The notes under the pieces are model-generated. The model was not told the origin of the DNA, made no database searches, and saw nothing but the letters and a program-made list of their open reading frames with translations. A DNA stretch of 64,000 bases from Coffea arabica (Eukaryota > Streptophyta > Magnoliopsida > Gentianales > Rubiaceae): the NCBI RefSeq assembly GCF_036785885.1, contig NC_092316.1:48493001-48557000 (forward strand), written 5' to 3'. This document shows positions 24,548-37,111 of the stretch, one piece after another. Within the stretch, counting starts at the first letter, position 1, and each line of letters begins with the position of its first letter. A program made the position numbers and the translations under genes.

Positions 24548-26569
24548 ATGGATTGTAGCAAATTGGCAGAAGATGGGACCCCTGAATTAGGAATGGAGTT
24601 CAATAGTGAAGAGGATGCGTATAAGTTTTACAACAAATATACCTTTAAAATGGGTTTTAGTGTACGTAAAGACTATCTAAATAAAGACAAAAACGGTGTG
24701 ACCACGTCTAGGAGATATAATTGCTGCAAGGAAGGTGTAAAACGCAAGTACGAAGGTGATATGATGCCAAAGAGAACTCGAGCGTCGACGAAAATTGGGT
24801 ATGGAGCTAAAATGGTTATCGTGTTGCTTAGAGGGACAATGAAGTACCGTGTACATGACCTTATCTTAGAACATAACCATGAGTTGCACATTGCTCAATG
24901 TTCGCACATGATGCCATCACAAAGAAAAGTGAGTGAGCCTTAAGGATTCCAAGCTAAAATAGGCGTGGATGCTGGGCTTTCATTGAAACAGAGTCACGAG
25001 CTTATGGGAAAGGAGGCAAGTGGGATGGAAAATGTGAAATATACTCGAGAAGACTTGAAACGATATCTTCGTACTCGACGGGAAAGGAGTTTGAAATATG
25101 GAGAAGCAGGTAGCACATTGAATTATTTTCAAGAGCAAACACTCGAGAATCCATCATTTTTTCATGCCGTACAGTTAGACTGTGAAGAGCAGATAACGAA
25201 TATCTTTTGGGCTGATGCAGGAATGTTAATTGACTACAACTTTTTTGGGGATATAGTCACATTCGACACAACGTACAAAACAAATAAAGAATACCGGCCA
25301 CTTAGAGTGTTTGTGGGTTTTAACCAACATAGGTAAATTGTGATATTCGATGCTGCCCTTATGTATGATGAGACTATAGATTTTTTCAAATGGGTGTTTG
25401 GTACATTTCTAAAAGCAATGTGCGGAAAGCATCCAAGTACCATACTAACCGATCAAGATCACGCCATGGCAGCCGCTCTTTTAGTTGTCATACCTGAAAC
25501 ATTTCACGGTCTATGTACGTTTCACATAAGGCGTAATTTTATGAAACATCTTGGCAATCACTACAAGGAAAATAGTGATCTTCCATACATGTTTGGTGCC
25601 TACATATATGAGTTTGAAGAAGTGAAACAATTCAATAGGGTGTGAGAGACGATGGTGAAGAAACACAATCTTGAAAATAATGAATGGCTCTCCGGGTTGT
25701 ATCGAATTCGTGATAAATAGGCAAGGTGCATGATGAAAGAAAAATGGACCGCGGGAATGCGAAACACCCAACTTAGCGAAAGCCTAAATGCAGCAATTAA
25801 AAATCATTTGAAACTAAATCATGACCTTGTGCAGTTCTTTAGACATTTCAATTGGGTGGTTGATAAAAAGAGACATAATGAACTGATCGCAGAATATGAA
25901 ATGAGACAAAAGCTCCCCATGGTAGGGTTAAGGCAAACACCTATGCTTGTGCATGCATCAGAGACGTATTCACCAACCGTATTTGTTGCATTTCAAAATG
26001 AATATGGCGAGTCAACAGCTATGGTTATATTGAGACAACAAGATGCAGTGATGTTTGTGGAGTTTGTGGTCATGAGGTATGATGGAAGACCTGAAAGAAT
26101 AGTGGTATTCAATCGGAATGATCTAAGTGTACATTGTAGTTGCAAAAAATACGAGAATGAAGGTATTTTATGTGGGCACGCGTTGAAGGTGTTTGATACT
26201 GTGGGCATAAAAATAATTCTTCCTGAATACATTAAGAGGCAATGGACAAAAAGAGCTCGGGCTGGAGACTGTTTTGATCGGCGAGAACGGGAAGTTGTGG
26301 CTGATCCTAAAATAATAATTTCAACTCGTTATCGGGAGCTCGTTCCAGCCATGATTAAGGTCGCAACTCGAGCAGCAATGTCGGAGGACACTAGCAAAGT
26401 AGCAATCACTGTCATATCCAATTTGACAAAGAGAGTTGAGCTCCTCCTCTCAGAAAGCGAAGAGCAACCTTTGCAAAATAAAAAAAATCTGAATATGGAG
26501 GAACGGGATAAAATTGAAATTGTGAATGAAATGGGGGAGGCAGTAGTCGCAAGAGGCAATAAAAAATGA
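24548..26569 (+). pseudogene. FAR1/FHY3-type MULE transposase with four nonsense codons
   Basis: One continuous frame, no indels, about 670 codons. Order: FAR1 DNA-binding zinc-finger domain (about 24590-24890), then the MULE transposase DDE domain (DIVTFDTTYKTN for the first Asp, TILTDQDHAM for the second). The SWIM zinc finger (CSCKKYENEGILCGHAL, about 26137-26187) and a C-terminal helical tail follow. Stops interrupt at 24941, 25334, 25643 and 25718. By family alignment these replace Gln, Gln, Trp and Trp, each explained by one transition. It could be a mobile-element transposase or a decayed domesticated FRS gene; the surrounding palindromic ends favour the former. Confidence 0.88.
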
Positions 26570-28746
26570 GGCGCTGGGAGGAAAAGTAGAGTGATGTGAA
26601 GTTGGGTCGATAAATTTGACAGAGTAAAAAGAAAATCTAGATTATCAAGGACTACACAGACTATGGTATGGATCAAATTTTGGTACTTGGGGAACATTTA
26701 TGCTAAAACTAAGTTATCGTTATACTATTAACTAAAGTTTAAGTATTATTCATTATGAATAATATTATTACCGTGTCAATACTGTAGGTCTCAGAATCGG
26801 AGCCGACATCGGTTTCATTTGAGGAATACATGTTTATGGGATGCCGTTCATCTACTGACTCTGTTTCGCGTAGTATAAAATGGACATGACTCTTGCTTTT
26901 ATTTGGATGTTTCTAACAGCATAAAAAGTTACATTGATGTTACATTGTGTGATAATGTTGTTACGGCCGTCATCTCTCCTGATATACCTATTTTGTTTGT
27001 CTTATACAATGATTTGGTCCATACGAAACTCGTAGACGCATTCAATGAGCCAGACAGTGAATGGCCCTTCAAACGCTGTTGCTCCCGATATCGATGAAAG
27101 TGAAACGGTATGCATACATTTAGTAGTTAAAATAAAGACCTTCTTGTTCGTGTAGTAGAGCTACCTTTTTTTCTTTAATTGTAATGGTGGGCACCCGAAT
27201 GCTGTTAAATCATGCAATATTATGTAGTTAACATATACTCGCTTTAATAACATATTAATTTTTATTATTCGAAGGTCCACCGTTTGGCTAATCAGAGGCC
27301 TCCTGCAAGTGTCCTTACAGAATGGATGCATCCCAAATTTTCTATTTTTTCCAAGCATAACTTCGTCAGAGATGTCTTAATGGCCTGATATATCATTTTT
27401 GTTATAATGCCTAGTCCAATTTAATTTTATAAGTGAGCAATATAGGTATTGGTAATGATTTGTTGACAGTCGATTACTTATACTATGTAATGTAGGAGGA
27501 GCGTGCGGCAATTTTAACACACTGTGATGTTGATACATATCATATATTTGCACCATCACCCCAGGTGACAAACTTTTATCGTACAACACATATTTATGTA
27601 ATGTTGTTAATTGGACACTTGGACATCGTATATCATTAATCGTATGTTTCATTAATAATATTTGTTGATTTGCCATCGTTACGCATTTTAGGGAAGATAT
27701 AACGCCCAGGGATTGCAACTACGCGTTGACGTCGCCTCCCTCAAGAATGGGGTTGATGAATGATGTGTAACTATACTTTTTGAACGAGACATTAAGTGGT
27801 TGTCCCAACCTGGGAATGCTGCATATATACGTTACAAGCAGTTAATAAACTGTTACAACTTATTGATAAGGTTGTACAGGCACCATTGATATTTCAGTCT
27901 TTTCAAATTTAGACAAGTGGATTACAATTGTAATCGCATTTAGTGTTAGTAGTCATCAATAGTTTGCATTGGGTTGTATAAAATTGTTAGGAAATTATAA
28001 AGTTGGTAGAAAATTGAAGTAATAATTTTGCAATAGAATTGAACGTATTTTTTGTGATCGAATATTTTTCACTAAATCGACCATAACAGTTGAATGGTTG
28101 TCGTGATATGTATACCATTCTACTACATTCAATTGCATACCTTAATAACATATTTATTGGCATAGATCGCACCGCCAAAGGTATGATGTATAAGATAACA
28201 TAATCTAAAGTATAAATTATCTTGATTTTGTTACGATGCTAAATTCGAATTATTATTGGAATATTTTTATAAAAACATTATCATTTAGGCCATTTGTTTT
28301 GCATCACTTGACGAAATTAGTGCACCATTGACATGATGTATCACAGGCACATCAATTGATATTACAAGTTTTTAGGTTAATTGAATTATGGTCAAGCCAG
28401 GTCACGATCACATGTTGGTAATAGGTGCGCATAAGAAAATGATTTCTTGGAGAACTAATTTGTAACGTTAAAATGAAGTTTTACAATGCAACAAAAAGGA
28501 AGAACGAACAGTACACAATAGGTTACAACCAGTTAGGGATATGTTACTGTTGCGTTACAACTAGTTATGACTGTTTAACAGGCATGATTAATATCCAAAT
28601 ATGGTAAGCAATTTATTTGAGTAGAGATTATAATGAGCATAGTTTTATCGCTACCCTGACGAACATTGGACTACATCCCTTGTTATCAGTTGTAGCCCAT
28701 ACAACACCTGGGAACGCCGTCATGCATTAGACAATGAGGTATGTAC
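26570..28746. other. MULE interior, no clear gene
   Basis: Possible transposase 3' UTR and tail exons, then decayed sequence rich in GTTACAA/TTGTAAC. A block at about 27828-27960 (from ACGTTACAAGCAGTTAATAA) has a diverged direct copy at about 42653-42775. Minus-strand exons downstream of 28747 are expected here, but I could not place them. Confidence 0.4.
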
Positions 28747-28814
28747 CTTTGAAAGTCATCGTCGCTTGATTCAGTAAAGTCAGATAGGTCCGGGTCAGAT
28801 ATAAGCATGGGATC
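28747..28814 (-). pseudogene. Distal part of an exon split by the retroelement
   Basis: Read on the minus strand it continues, in the same frame, the exon that stops at 41744 (…QHILA then DPMLISDPDLSDFTESS…). It ends in a good splice donor (CAAAG then GTACAT). See the entry at 41744-42247. Confidence 0.6.
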
Positions 28815-30744
28815 TGATAAGAGTTTATTTTACGTATTTTTAGTGTGTTTTATTAGTTAATTTTGGTTTGATTAGTTAGTTTAATAACTAAAATAACTAA
28901 GGCTTTGGTAAAAAACTACATTTTATGTTAAAGTGGCTAAACATTGCATTTTATGGATTTTTATGGGAAAAACTTCATATTTTGTAGGTTTAATGATTCA
29001 ATCATCAAATGAAGTGCATTGAGAAGATATTTGGATGATTGAAGATGGATTAAAATGGTGAAAATAAAATATGAAGTGTAAAAAAGAAAAATGCAATTTG
29101 AATCAAGAAAAGTCAGGTTTTGACAACTCTGATACGTTTTGGTATTTTGACTATATCTGGAGCTACACTGATCGGATCAAGGTGATCTTGGTACCATTTT
29201 GAAGCTAAGAGATATATCTACATTTGGTATGAAGACATCAAAGTCCAATTCAGCCGTTTTCATAGTCCAAAAGTTGAAATACCGAAATTCAACTCAGCTG
29301 TCCAAAGTGGAAAACAGAGCTCTGACCAGTGTTTAGTATTTCGATCATATCTCAGGCTACAAAGCTCAGATTTGGATGATTCTTGAAGCATTGGAAAGAT
29401 AACTCAAAGGGCTACAACTTTTGTGTTTTACACAAAAGCCAGTTCGGCCTTTATGATAGAGAAAATCGCAGTGGAAATAAGGACAAAGTGAATACGCGAG
29501 TACACAAAACGTGACTTGTAACCGCGTTTTGTGTAGGCGCGTTTTCTGGCCGCAATTCTGCAATTTGCTCAGTCAATTCTCTTATGTTCAAACTACTTTC
29601 CAGCTACAATCTGCAAGAGAATTCGGTGCACATGCTTCAGAAGACAAAATGGCAGACAATGTGGCTTATTTTCAAGTCAAAAATAATGGTTTTTGACTAT
29701 CTTAACAAAAGGAGATTTGAAGAATCATAGCAGCAAATTTTGACTGGGAGAGAGGAGATTTTCATCAGCTTATATGCAGAGACAGTTGGGAAGAAACCAG
29801 AGGGAGGATACGGGGAGAAACTTGGAGTCTGCAAAAATGTAGCTTTTCCATTCTCTTAGTGTTAGATTAGTTTAGTATAGAGTAGTAGTTCATCCTTCTT
29901 GTTTATTAGCTAGGCAAAGATGAAGAAGGAGATGAAGAAAGCAAGGAAAGAGCTCATGTGACAAGGGTTATTTTTCCTTTCCAACTCTTTATCTTTTGTA
30001 CTTGATTCTAAGCTTAGTTAATATACAAGTTCTGGATTTTATATTTAATATGTGTCTTTAAAGTCTATGCCTTGGGTTTGGTTGAACTTTCTATGATTGT
30101 TAGTGTTTATCATTTGGCTATTTAACTGCTATGATTTGAGCAAGTTATTTAGCACTTTAGCTCTTTAAATCATGATTAATCTGGTACCATTAATTGTGAT
30201 TATCTAAGGTGTTATTTCTGCAATGAAAATTGAGATTTAACATTAGTTCAAGAAGTGCTAAACATAGGGAGTACACTCACGAAAATAGAGGTGCACCTAT
30301 GTGGTTTTTAGTGATTCATTTCATGTAATTTCACTGAAGAAATGAACTTGTAACTAATTTCATAACCATGAGAATAGGTATGGATTAGTTATAAGTATAA
30401 TTGATTCACTACGAAAGTAGGATTCAAATGCATAAGGAAATTACACCATAATTAGCCTAGATGTAGTATTCAATTATCCAAATATAGCACTTGCATGAGT
30501 AGTTAGGGATACCACAACCTAAGGAGCTTTCATTTGTTATTTTGTATAATTTCAGTAGGTTAAATTTGCTATAATTTATTGACAGTCTAAATAATAGAGA
30601 AGCTTTAGTAATACCGGTAATTGTTCACTCTTCCTTGTGGGATCGACCCGATATATACCCTAAACTACTAGTTGATCTGTATACTTGCAGTGAACGGGTG
30701 TAATTCGGTATTTTTTAGCTTGCACGTATGTAAAATACCCGTCA
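28815..30744 (+). repeat. LTR 1 of tandem retroelement
   Basis: 1930 bp, TG...CA. It differs from LTR 2 at about four sites (for example GAAATAAGG against GAAGTAAAG near 29476, AATAATGG against AACAATGG near 29688). A 10-bp inverted repeat ACACAAAACG/CGTTTTGTGT lies at 29502-29534. Confidence 0.92.
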
Positions 30745-30750
30745 AGTTGT

Positions 30751-30768
30751 TGGCGCCGTTGCCGGGGA
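30751..30768 (+). promoter_or_regulatory. Primer-binding site (tRNA-Asp)
   Basis: TGGCGCCGTTGCCGGGGA, six bases after the LTR end, complementary to the 3' end of plant tRNA-Asp. This is the usual primer for Athila and relatives. The second copy is at 36226-36243. Confidence 0.9.
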
Positions 30769-30936
30769 AGATTTGGCAATATCGGTGTGAAGAGCAACTT
30801 TATTAGTTTAGACATATTATTAGTTATATTGTGTATGTTATTTTCTGTTATTTTAGTATTTTATATGTGTATGTGTTTTATCACCTATTCTTTTTACTAA
30901 TTTTGCTCTTAAGTTGTTTAAAAGCAATTTTAGGTG

Positions 30937-31629
30937 ATGAGAAGAGTAGGTCAATTTGGAGTACAATGCTTGAGAAGTGGAAGATTGGCAATGGATGGTT
31001 ACCAAGTGCAAAGCTCCTTCAACAGAGGTAACCAAAAATTTACTGAATGTATGTCTTTTGAAGATGGTTTAAGGTGCTTAAAGGCAAAATTTGATGTAAT
31101 TAAGTTACAAGTTCAAATGGACACCATGATGCATGAAATTGAGCAGAGGAGGAATGTTAATGTTTTTAATTCTTATCATGTGATTTGTGACTTGTGTGGA
31201 GGTTATCATGCTACTAATACATGTATGCAAGCACAAAATGTGGATTATTATGATGAATTAGAGCATTACAATCCTTGTTTTGATCAATATAGTGCTAATT
31301 GGAGCAATTCTCCTGCTTATGGTTGGGATAATCAATTTACTTATAGTAATTCTTTTTATGATTACCAATCTGAATGTGTCCAATATGAATCAAAACCATC
31401 TTGGGAGTTGGCAATAGAAAAAGTAGCTAATGATTCTAAGCCATCTTGGGAGTTAGCTATAGAAAAATTAGCTAATATGACTTTCGACCGTTTTGATAGG
31501 ATTGAGAAAAGAATAGATGAATTAGCTTCTCACTTTGGTCGAATACATGAGCAATTGAATGCATTGTGTGAGGTTATTTCTTCTAAATTGCAAAATGATC
31601 CTAGCATGAATTGGGAATGTTATATGTGA
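30937..31629 (+). pseudogene. gag C-terminal remnant, first internal domain
   Basis: An intact 230-codon frame. It carries a shortened zinc knuckle CDLCGGYHATNTC (CX2CX3HX4C) and the segment KPSWELAIEK...LAN followed by a coiled-coil stretch (FDRFDRIEKRIDELAS). This matches the gag-protease boundary of Athila/Tat elements. A 14-residue unit (SKPSWELAIEKVAN / SKPSWELAIEKLAN) is duplicated in tandem. The N-terminal two thirds of gag is absent. The frame is open but probably does not make a working capsid protein. Confidence 0.65.
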
Positions 31630-31636
31630 AAATGGG

Positions 31637-32008
31637 TTGCATTTTGATGAAAATGATGAATCTCAATTGTGTTTCAATGAGCAAATGTCCATTTCACATG
31701 ATAATATTTTTGGAACTAACTTTGAGTCTCAAGAGGTGAGTTTTAATGACTCATTTTTCACCCCTCCTGAGGAGTGCATTGAAAGTATAGGTTCTAAGGG
31801 TATTGCTGCCCAAGATACTCTCATGGCATTTCATTTGGTAAGTTCTCAAGTGGTGCATATTCAAGGTAATATCTATGAAACACTTGGGATAGGTAAGTCA
31901 CTTCCATTTCTTATATCATTAGATCATGTGGCTTTTTCTATAAAGTCACCATTTAATGATCCACCACGACCAAAAATGGTGGATTATTTTTTAACCAAAC
32001 CTCCTTGA
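31637..32008 (+). pseudogene. Second retroelement frame, first internal domain
   Basis: About 123 open codons in a different frame from the preceding gag remnant; no ATG at its beginning. It ends FLTKPP, 40 bases before the conserved motif GCGCTAGTTGGGAGGCAACC at 32048, which follows the coding region in many Athila/Tat elements. It may be a scrap of the pol or downstream region. No catalytic motif is seen. Confidence 0.45.
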
Positions 32009-32397
32009 AAAATGAGGTTCAATAGTCAAGCTAATGACTATAAACAAGCGCTAGTTGGGAGGCAACCCAATGTTTTGGCTATTTATATTATTTTGGTGTG
32101 ATTTTATGTTTAAAGTATGTGTTTGACTTATTTCGTTATTTTTCATTTATAGGTATTGGAAATGAAAGCAAAAGTGACCAAATGAGGTGAAAAAGACGAA
32201 GTTTGATCAAGGAACTCAATCCCTCGATTTGAGTAATTGTTGTTTTTGATCCGTTAGAAGGGGTTAAAATGCATATTTTGATCATTTTGCATGTGCATGC
32301 ATTGATAATTTTGTCGAAAGAATGATCAATGATGCATTTTGAGTGTGGGGAAAGATGTGTAATTTTTCAAAGTTGGCATTTCTGCAAAAATTTGCAG

Positions 32398-32880
32398 CAG
32401 AAAACGTGGCAGAAAACGCTCCATCGAGCCACGTTTTATGCCACGTTTTCAATTCTGTAAGTTTTGTACAGAAAACGTGGCAGAAAACGCTCCATCGAGC
32501 CACGTTTTGTGCCACGTTTTGAAAACGCTCCATCGAGCCACGTTTTATGCCACGTTTTCAATTCTGTAAGTTTTGTACAGAAAACGTGGCAGAAAACGCT
32601 CCACCAAGCCACGTTTTCACAGTCACGTTTTGAAAACGCTCCACCAAGCCACGTTTTACACCAGCCACGTTTTCGATTCTGTAATTTTTACACAGAAAAC
32701 GTGACTTGAAAACGCTCCACGAAGCCACGTTTTTACAGTCACGTTTTGAAAACGCTCCACCAAGCCACGTTTTACACCAGCCACGTTTTCAATTCTGTAA
32801 GTTTTGTACAGAAAACGCTCCATCGAGCCACGTTTTGAAAACGCTCCATCGAGCCACGTTTTCAACAACGTTTTCAATTA
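32398..32880. repeat. Hairpin-forming minisatellite, first internal domain
   Basis: About a dozen tandem and nested variants built from AAAACGTGGC, GAAAACGCTCCA(T/C)C and GCCACGTTTT, spaced by AATTCTGTAAGTTTTGTACA. AAAACGTGGC and GCCACGTTTT are perfect 10-bp complements about 17 bases apart, so each unit can fold into a stem-loop. Unit lengths alternate around 70 and 110 bp. Confidence 0.9.
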
Positions 32881-33231
32881 TGCCCCAGAATGAAGGAAAC
32901 ATGACATTCTTGCGCATTTTTTTTCCTTGGTTCCCTTTTTCTTCTTTTCCTCATATATTTTCTTGTACCTTGAGTTGCTTAATGTGTATTTTTTTTATAG
33001 GTACATCACCAAAACAAGGGCTTGAAGTTACGGATCGCCGTTTTGATGTCTTAAGCCTTTGTTATCACTTTTGTTTCTCATTTTTCATTTTTAGGATTAC
33101 ATCACTAATGGTTATCCAATGGAACTCATGAAGCATTGGAAATACACGGACAATGGATTTTGAAGCTTCATATTCAATCGCAACAATAGGGGAGTATTAC
33201 TTTTCTTTATCTTGATTTTCCTTTTTACACA

Positions 33232-33266
33232 TTGAGGACAATGTGCATGTTAAGTGTGGGGGGAAG
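33232..33266 (+). promoter_or_regulatory. Internal polypurine-tract-like motif
   Basis: TTGAGGACAATGTGC...TTAAGTGTGGGGGG resembles the motif right before the 3' LTR (34253-34285: TTGAGGACAAGCAATG...TCAAGTGTGGGGGT). It could be a second plus-strand priming site or the original PPT of a parental element. The copy in the second internal domain is at 38707-38741. Confidence 0.5.
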
Positions 33267-33788
33267 AATTGAGATTATATACATTGTATGTGATTGACTT
33301 ATTAGTTGCAAATATTGGACTTGTGTTAAAATTCAAATTTTTCTACAATCTTGTCCAAAATTGCAAATTTGCCCCAAAAAGTTTCAATTTTTTCGATTTT
33401 ATCCAAAGGGGTAACAAGTTTCATACCATTAGTAGTTCAAATTTCTTCTACATTTGAGATAAATATATGTGATTTGGAAACTTCTTTTCTCATTTAACTT
33501 GGAATGACTATTATGTGATTATAATTTTTGCATTTGTAGGAAAGTATATCTTTTAAAGTGGAGAAAATTATGCCTATATTTTTTTTGCATATTTGATGAA
33601 ATTTCTTCTCTTTATTGGATTTTATAAGTTAAGTGATAAATATGGTCAATAAGTGCAATACTCTTCTCATGATTATTCTTTTGAGGAATTTATTATTATT
33701 TTTGCTGTAAAAAGAAAAAAAAAAGAAGAAAGAGAAAGAAAAAAAAAAGAAAAAGAAGATTTATTCTACTCCAATGATTCTCGTACTT

Positions 33789-33947
33789 AGTAACCGGGAG
33801 TTTTCATCTACAAATGTCGACTTTCGCGTAAAACGGTACTTGAATTAAGAGTATGCAAAGCAATTTGAGTATGTGAAGTGTTGAGTAACCGGTGATCTTC
33901 ATCTAAAAATGTCGATTCTCGCGTCAAAAGACACTTTCACAACTTAA
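33789..33947 (+). repeat. Imperfect direct repeat in retroelement 3' region
   Basis: Two units beginning AGTAACCGG(G/T)(A/G) and sharing TTCATCTA(C/A)AAATGTCGA(C/T)T and CGCGT(A/C)AAA, about 94 bp apart. A purine-only tract (about 33711-33761) lies just upstream. The same is found 5475 bp downstream. Confidence 0.7.
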
Positions 33948-34289
33948 GTAATATTTAGCTACGTTATATGAATAAATATCTGTTTAAGTAGAATAAAAAG
34001 GTGATCATGAGTTTAGGAAGCATATTATTGACCATATGAGTTACTTACTTGTAAGATTGGGTAAGAATGAGAAATTGAATTAAACTTGTTATAATTATGG
34101 TATAATTGACTCTCCTTTACTTGATATTATGAGTACTTGAGGTTATTGAATAATTGCATAATAGTTATTTACTTTGTTTTGAGGAAATGAAGTTGAAATG
34201 CTACATATGTTTATTTTCAAATTTTGGATCATTGTTGGTTTGTATTTTTATTGCTTGAGGACAAGCAATGATTCAAGTGTGGGGGTATT

Positions 34290-36219
34290 TGATAAGAGTT
34301 TATTTTACGTATTTTTAGTGTGTTTTATTAGTTAATTTTGGTTTGATTAGTTAGTTTAATAACTAAAATAACTAAGGCTTTGGTAAAAAACTACATTTTA
34401 TGTTAAAGTGGCTAAACATTGCATTTTATGGATTTTTATGGGAAAAACTTCATATTTTGTAGGTTTAATGATTCAATCATCAAATGAAGTGCATTGAGAA
34501 GATATTTGGATGATTGAAGATGGATTAAAATGGTGAAAATAAAATATGAAGTGTAAAAAAGAAAAATGCAATTTGAATCAAGAAAAGTCAGGTTTTGACA
34601 ACTCTGATACGTTTTGGTATTTTGACTATATCTGGAGCTACACTGATCGGATCAAGGTGATCTTGGTACCATTTTGAAGCTAAGAGATATATCTACATTT
34701 GGTATGAAGACATCAAAGTCCAATTCAGCCGTTTTCATAGTCCAAAAGTTGAAATACCGAAATTCAACTCAGCTGTCCAAAGTGGAAAACAGAGCTCTGA
34801 CCAGTGTTTAGTATTTCGATCATATCTCAGGCTACAAAGCTCAGATTTGGATGATTCTTGAAGCATTGGAAAGATAACTCAAAGGGCTACAACTTTTGTG
34901 TTTTACACAAAAGCCAGTTCGGCCTTTATGATAGAGAAAATCGCAGTGGAAGTAAAGACAAAGTGAATACGCGAGTACACAAAACGTGACTTGTAACCGC
35001 GTTTTGTGTAGGCGCGTTTTCTGGCCGCAATTCTGCAATTTGCTCAGTCAATTCTCTTATGTTCAAACTACTTTCCAGCTACAATCTGCAAGAGAATTCG
35101 GTGCACATGCTTCAGAAGACAAAATGGCAGACAATGTGGCTTATTTTCAAGTCAAAAACAATGGTTTTTGACTATCTTAACAAAAGGAGATTTGAAGAAT
35201 CATAGCAGCAAATTTTGACTGGGAGAGAGGAGATTTTCATCAGCTTATATGCAGAGACAGTTGGGAAGAAACCAGAGGGAGGATACGGGGAGAAACTTGG
35301 AGTCTGCAAAAATGTAGCTTTTCCATTCTCTTAGTGTTAGATTAGTTTAGTATAGAGTAGTAGTTCATCCTTCTTGTTTATTAGCTAGGCAAAGATGAAG
35401 AAGGAGATGAAGAAAGCAAGGAAAGAGCTCATGTGACAAGGGTTATTTTTCCTTTCCAACTCTTTATCTTTTGTACTTGATTCTAAGCTTAGTTAATATA
35501 CAAGTTCTGGATTTTATATTTAATATGTGTCTTTAAAGTCTATGCCTTGGGTTTGGTTGAACTTTCTATGATTGTTAGTGTTTATCATTTGGCTATTTAA
35601 CTGCTATGATTTGAGCAAGTTATTTAGCACTTTAGCTCTTTAAATCATGATTAATCTGGTACCATTAATTGTGATTATCTAAGGTGTTATTTCTGCAATG
35701 AAAATTGAGATTTAACATTAGTTCAAGAAGTGCTAAACATAGGGAGTACACTCACGAAAATAGAGGTGCACCTATGTGGTTTTTAGTGATTCATTTCATG
35801 TAATTTCACTGAAGAAATGAACTTGTAACTAATTTCATAACCATGAGAATAGGTATGGATTAGTTATAAGTATAATTGATTCACTACGAAAGTAGGATTC
35901 AAATGCATAAGGAAATTACACCATAATTAGCCTAGATGTAGTATTCAATTATCCAAATATAGCACTTGCATGAGTAGTTAGGGATACCACAACCTAAGGA
36001 GCTTTCATTTGTTATTTTGTATAATTTCAGTAGGTTAAATTTGCTATAATTTATTGACAGTCTAAATAATAGAGAAGCTTTAGTAATACCGGTAATTGTT
36101 CACTCTTCTTTGTGGGATCGACCCGATATATACCCTAAACTACTAGTTGATCTGTATACTTGCAGTGAACGGGTGTAATTCGGTATTTTTTAGCTTGCAC
36201 GTATGTAAAATACCCGTCA
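34290..36219 (+). repeat. LTR 2 (shared by both internal domains)
   Basis: The middle LTR serves as 3' LTR of the first internal domain and 5' LTR of the second. It has one private base near 36108 (CTTCTTTGTGG where LTR 1 and LTR 3 have CTTCCTTGTGG). Confidence 0.92.
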
Positions 36220-36411
36220 AGTTGTTGGCGCCGTTGCCGGGGAAGATTTGGCAATATCGGTGTGAAGAGCAACTTTATTAGTTTAGACATATTATTAGTT
36301 ATATTGTGTATGTTATTTTCTGTTATTTTAGTATTTTATATGTGTATGTGTTTTATCACCTATTCTTTTTACTAATTTTGCTCTTAAGTTGTTTAAAAGC
36401 AATTTTAGGTG

Positions 36412-37104
36412 ATGAGAAGAGTAGGTCAATTTGGAGTACAATGCTTGAGAAGTGGAAGATTGGCAATGGATGGTTACCAAGTGCAAAGCTCCTTCAACAG
36501 AGGTAACCAAAAATTTACTGAATGTATGTCTTTTGAAGATGGTTTAAGGTGCTTAAAGGCAAAATTTGATGTAATTAAGTTACAAGTTCAAATGGACACC
36601 ATGATGCATGAAATTGAGCAGAGGAGGAATGTTAATGTTTTTAATTCTTATCATGTGATTTGTGACTTGTGTGGAGGTTATCATGCTACTAATACATGTA
36701 TGCAAGCACAAAATGTGGATTATTATGATGAATTAGAGCATTACAATCCTTGTTTTGATCAATATAGTGCTAATTGGAGCAATTCTCCTGCTTATGGTTG
36801 GGATAATCAATTTACTTATAGTAATTCTTTTTATGATTACCAATCTGAATGTGTCCAATATGAATCAAAACCATCTTGGGAGTTGGCAATAGAAAAAGTA
36901 GCTAATGATTCTAAGCCATCTTGGGAGTTAGCTATAGAAAAATTAGCTAATATGACTTTCGACCGTTTTGATAGGATTGAGAAAAGAATAGATGAATTAG
37001 CTTCTCACTTTGGTCGAATACATGAGCAATTGAATGCATTGTGTGAGGTTATTTCTTCTAAATTGCAAAATGATCCTAGCATGAATTGGGAATGTTATAT
37101 GTGA
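36412..37104 (+). pseudogene. gag C-terminal remnant, second internal domain
   Basis: Identical in translation to the frame at 30937-31629, including the CX2CX3HX4C motif and the duplicated 14-residue unit. The identity shows the two internal domains separated very recently or are kept identical by conversion. Confidence 0.65.
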
Positions 37105-37111
37105 AAATGGG

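Noticed and set aside
29366-29696. 65- and 61-codon frames repeated in each LTR
   Set aside because: They overlap on opposite strands inside LTRs, and their conservation is explained by the LTR being duplicated, not by protein selection.
32398-32880. CRISPR-like appearance of regularly spaced CCACGTTTT repeats
   Set aside because: Spacers are themselves repeated, unit length varies, and this is a plant retroelement; it is a minisatellite.
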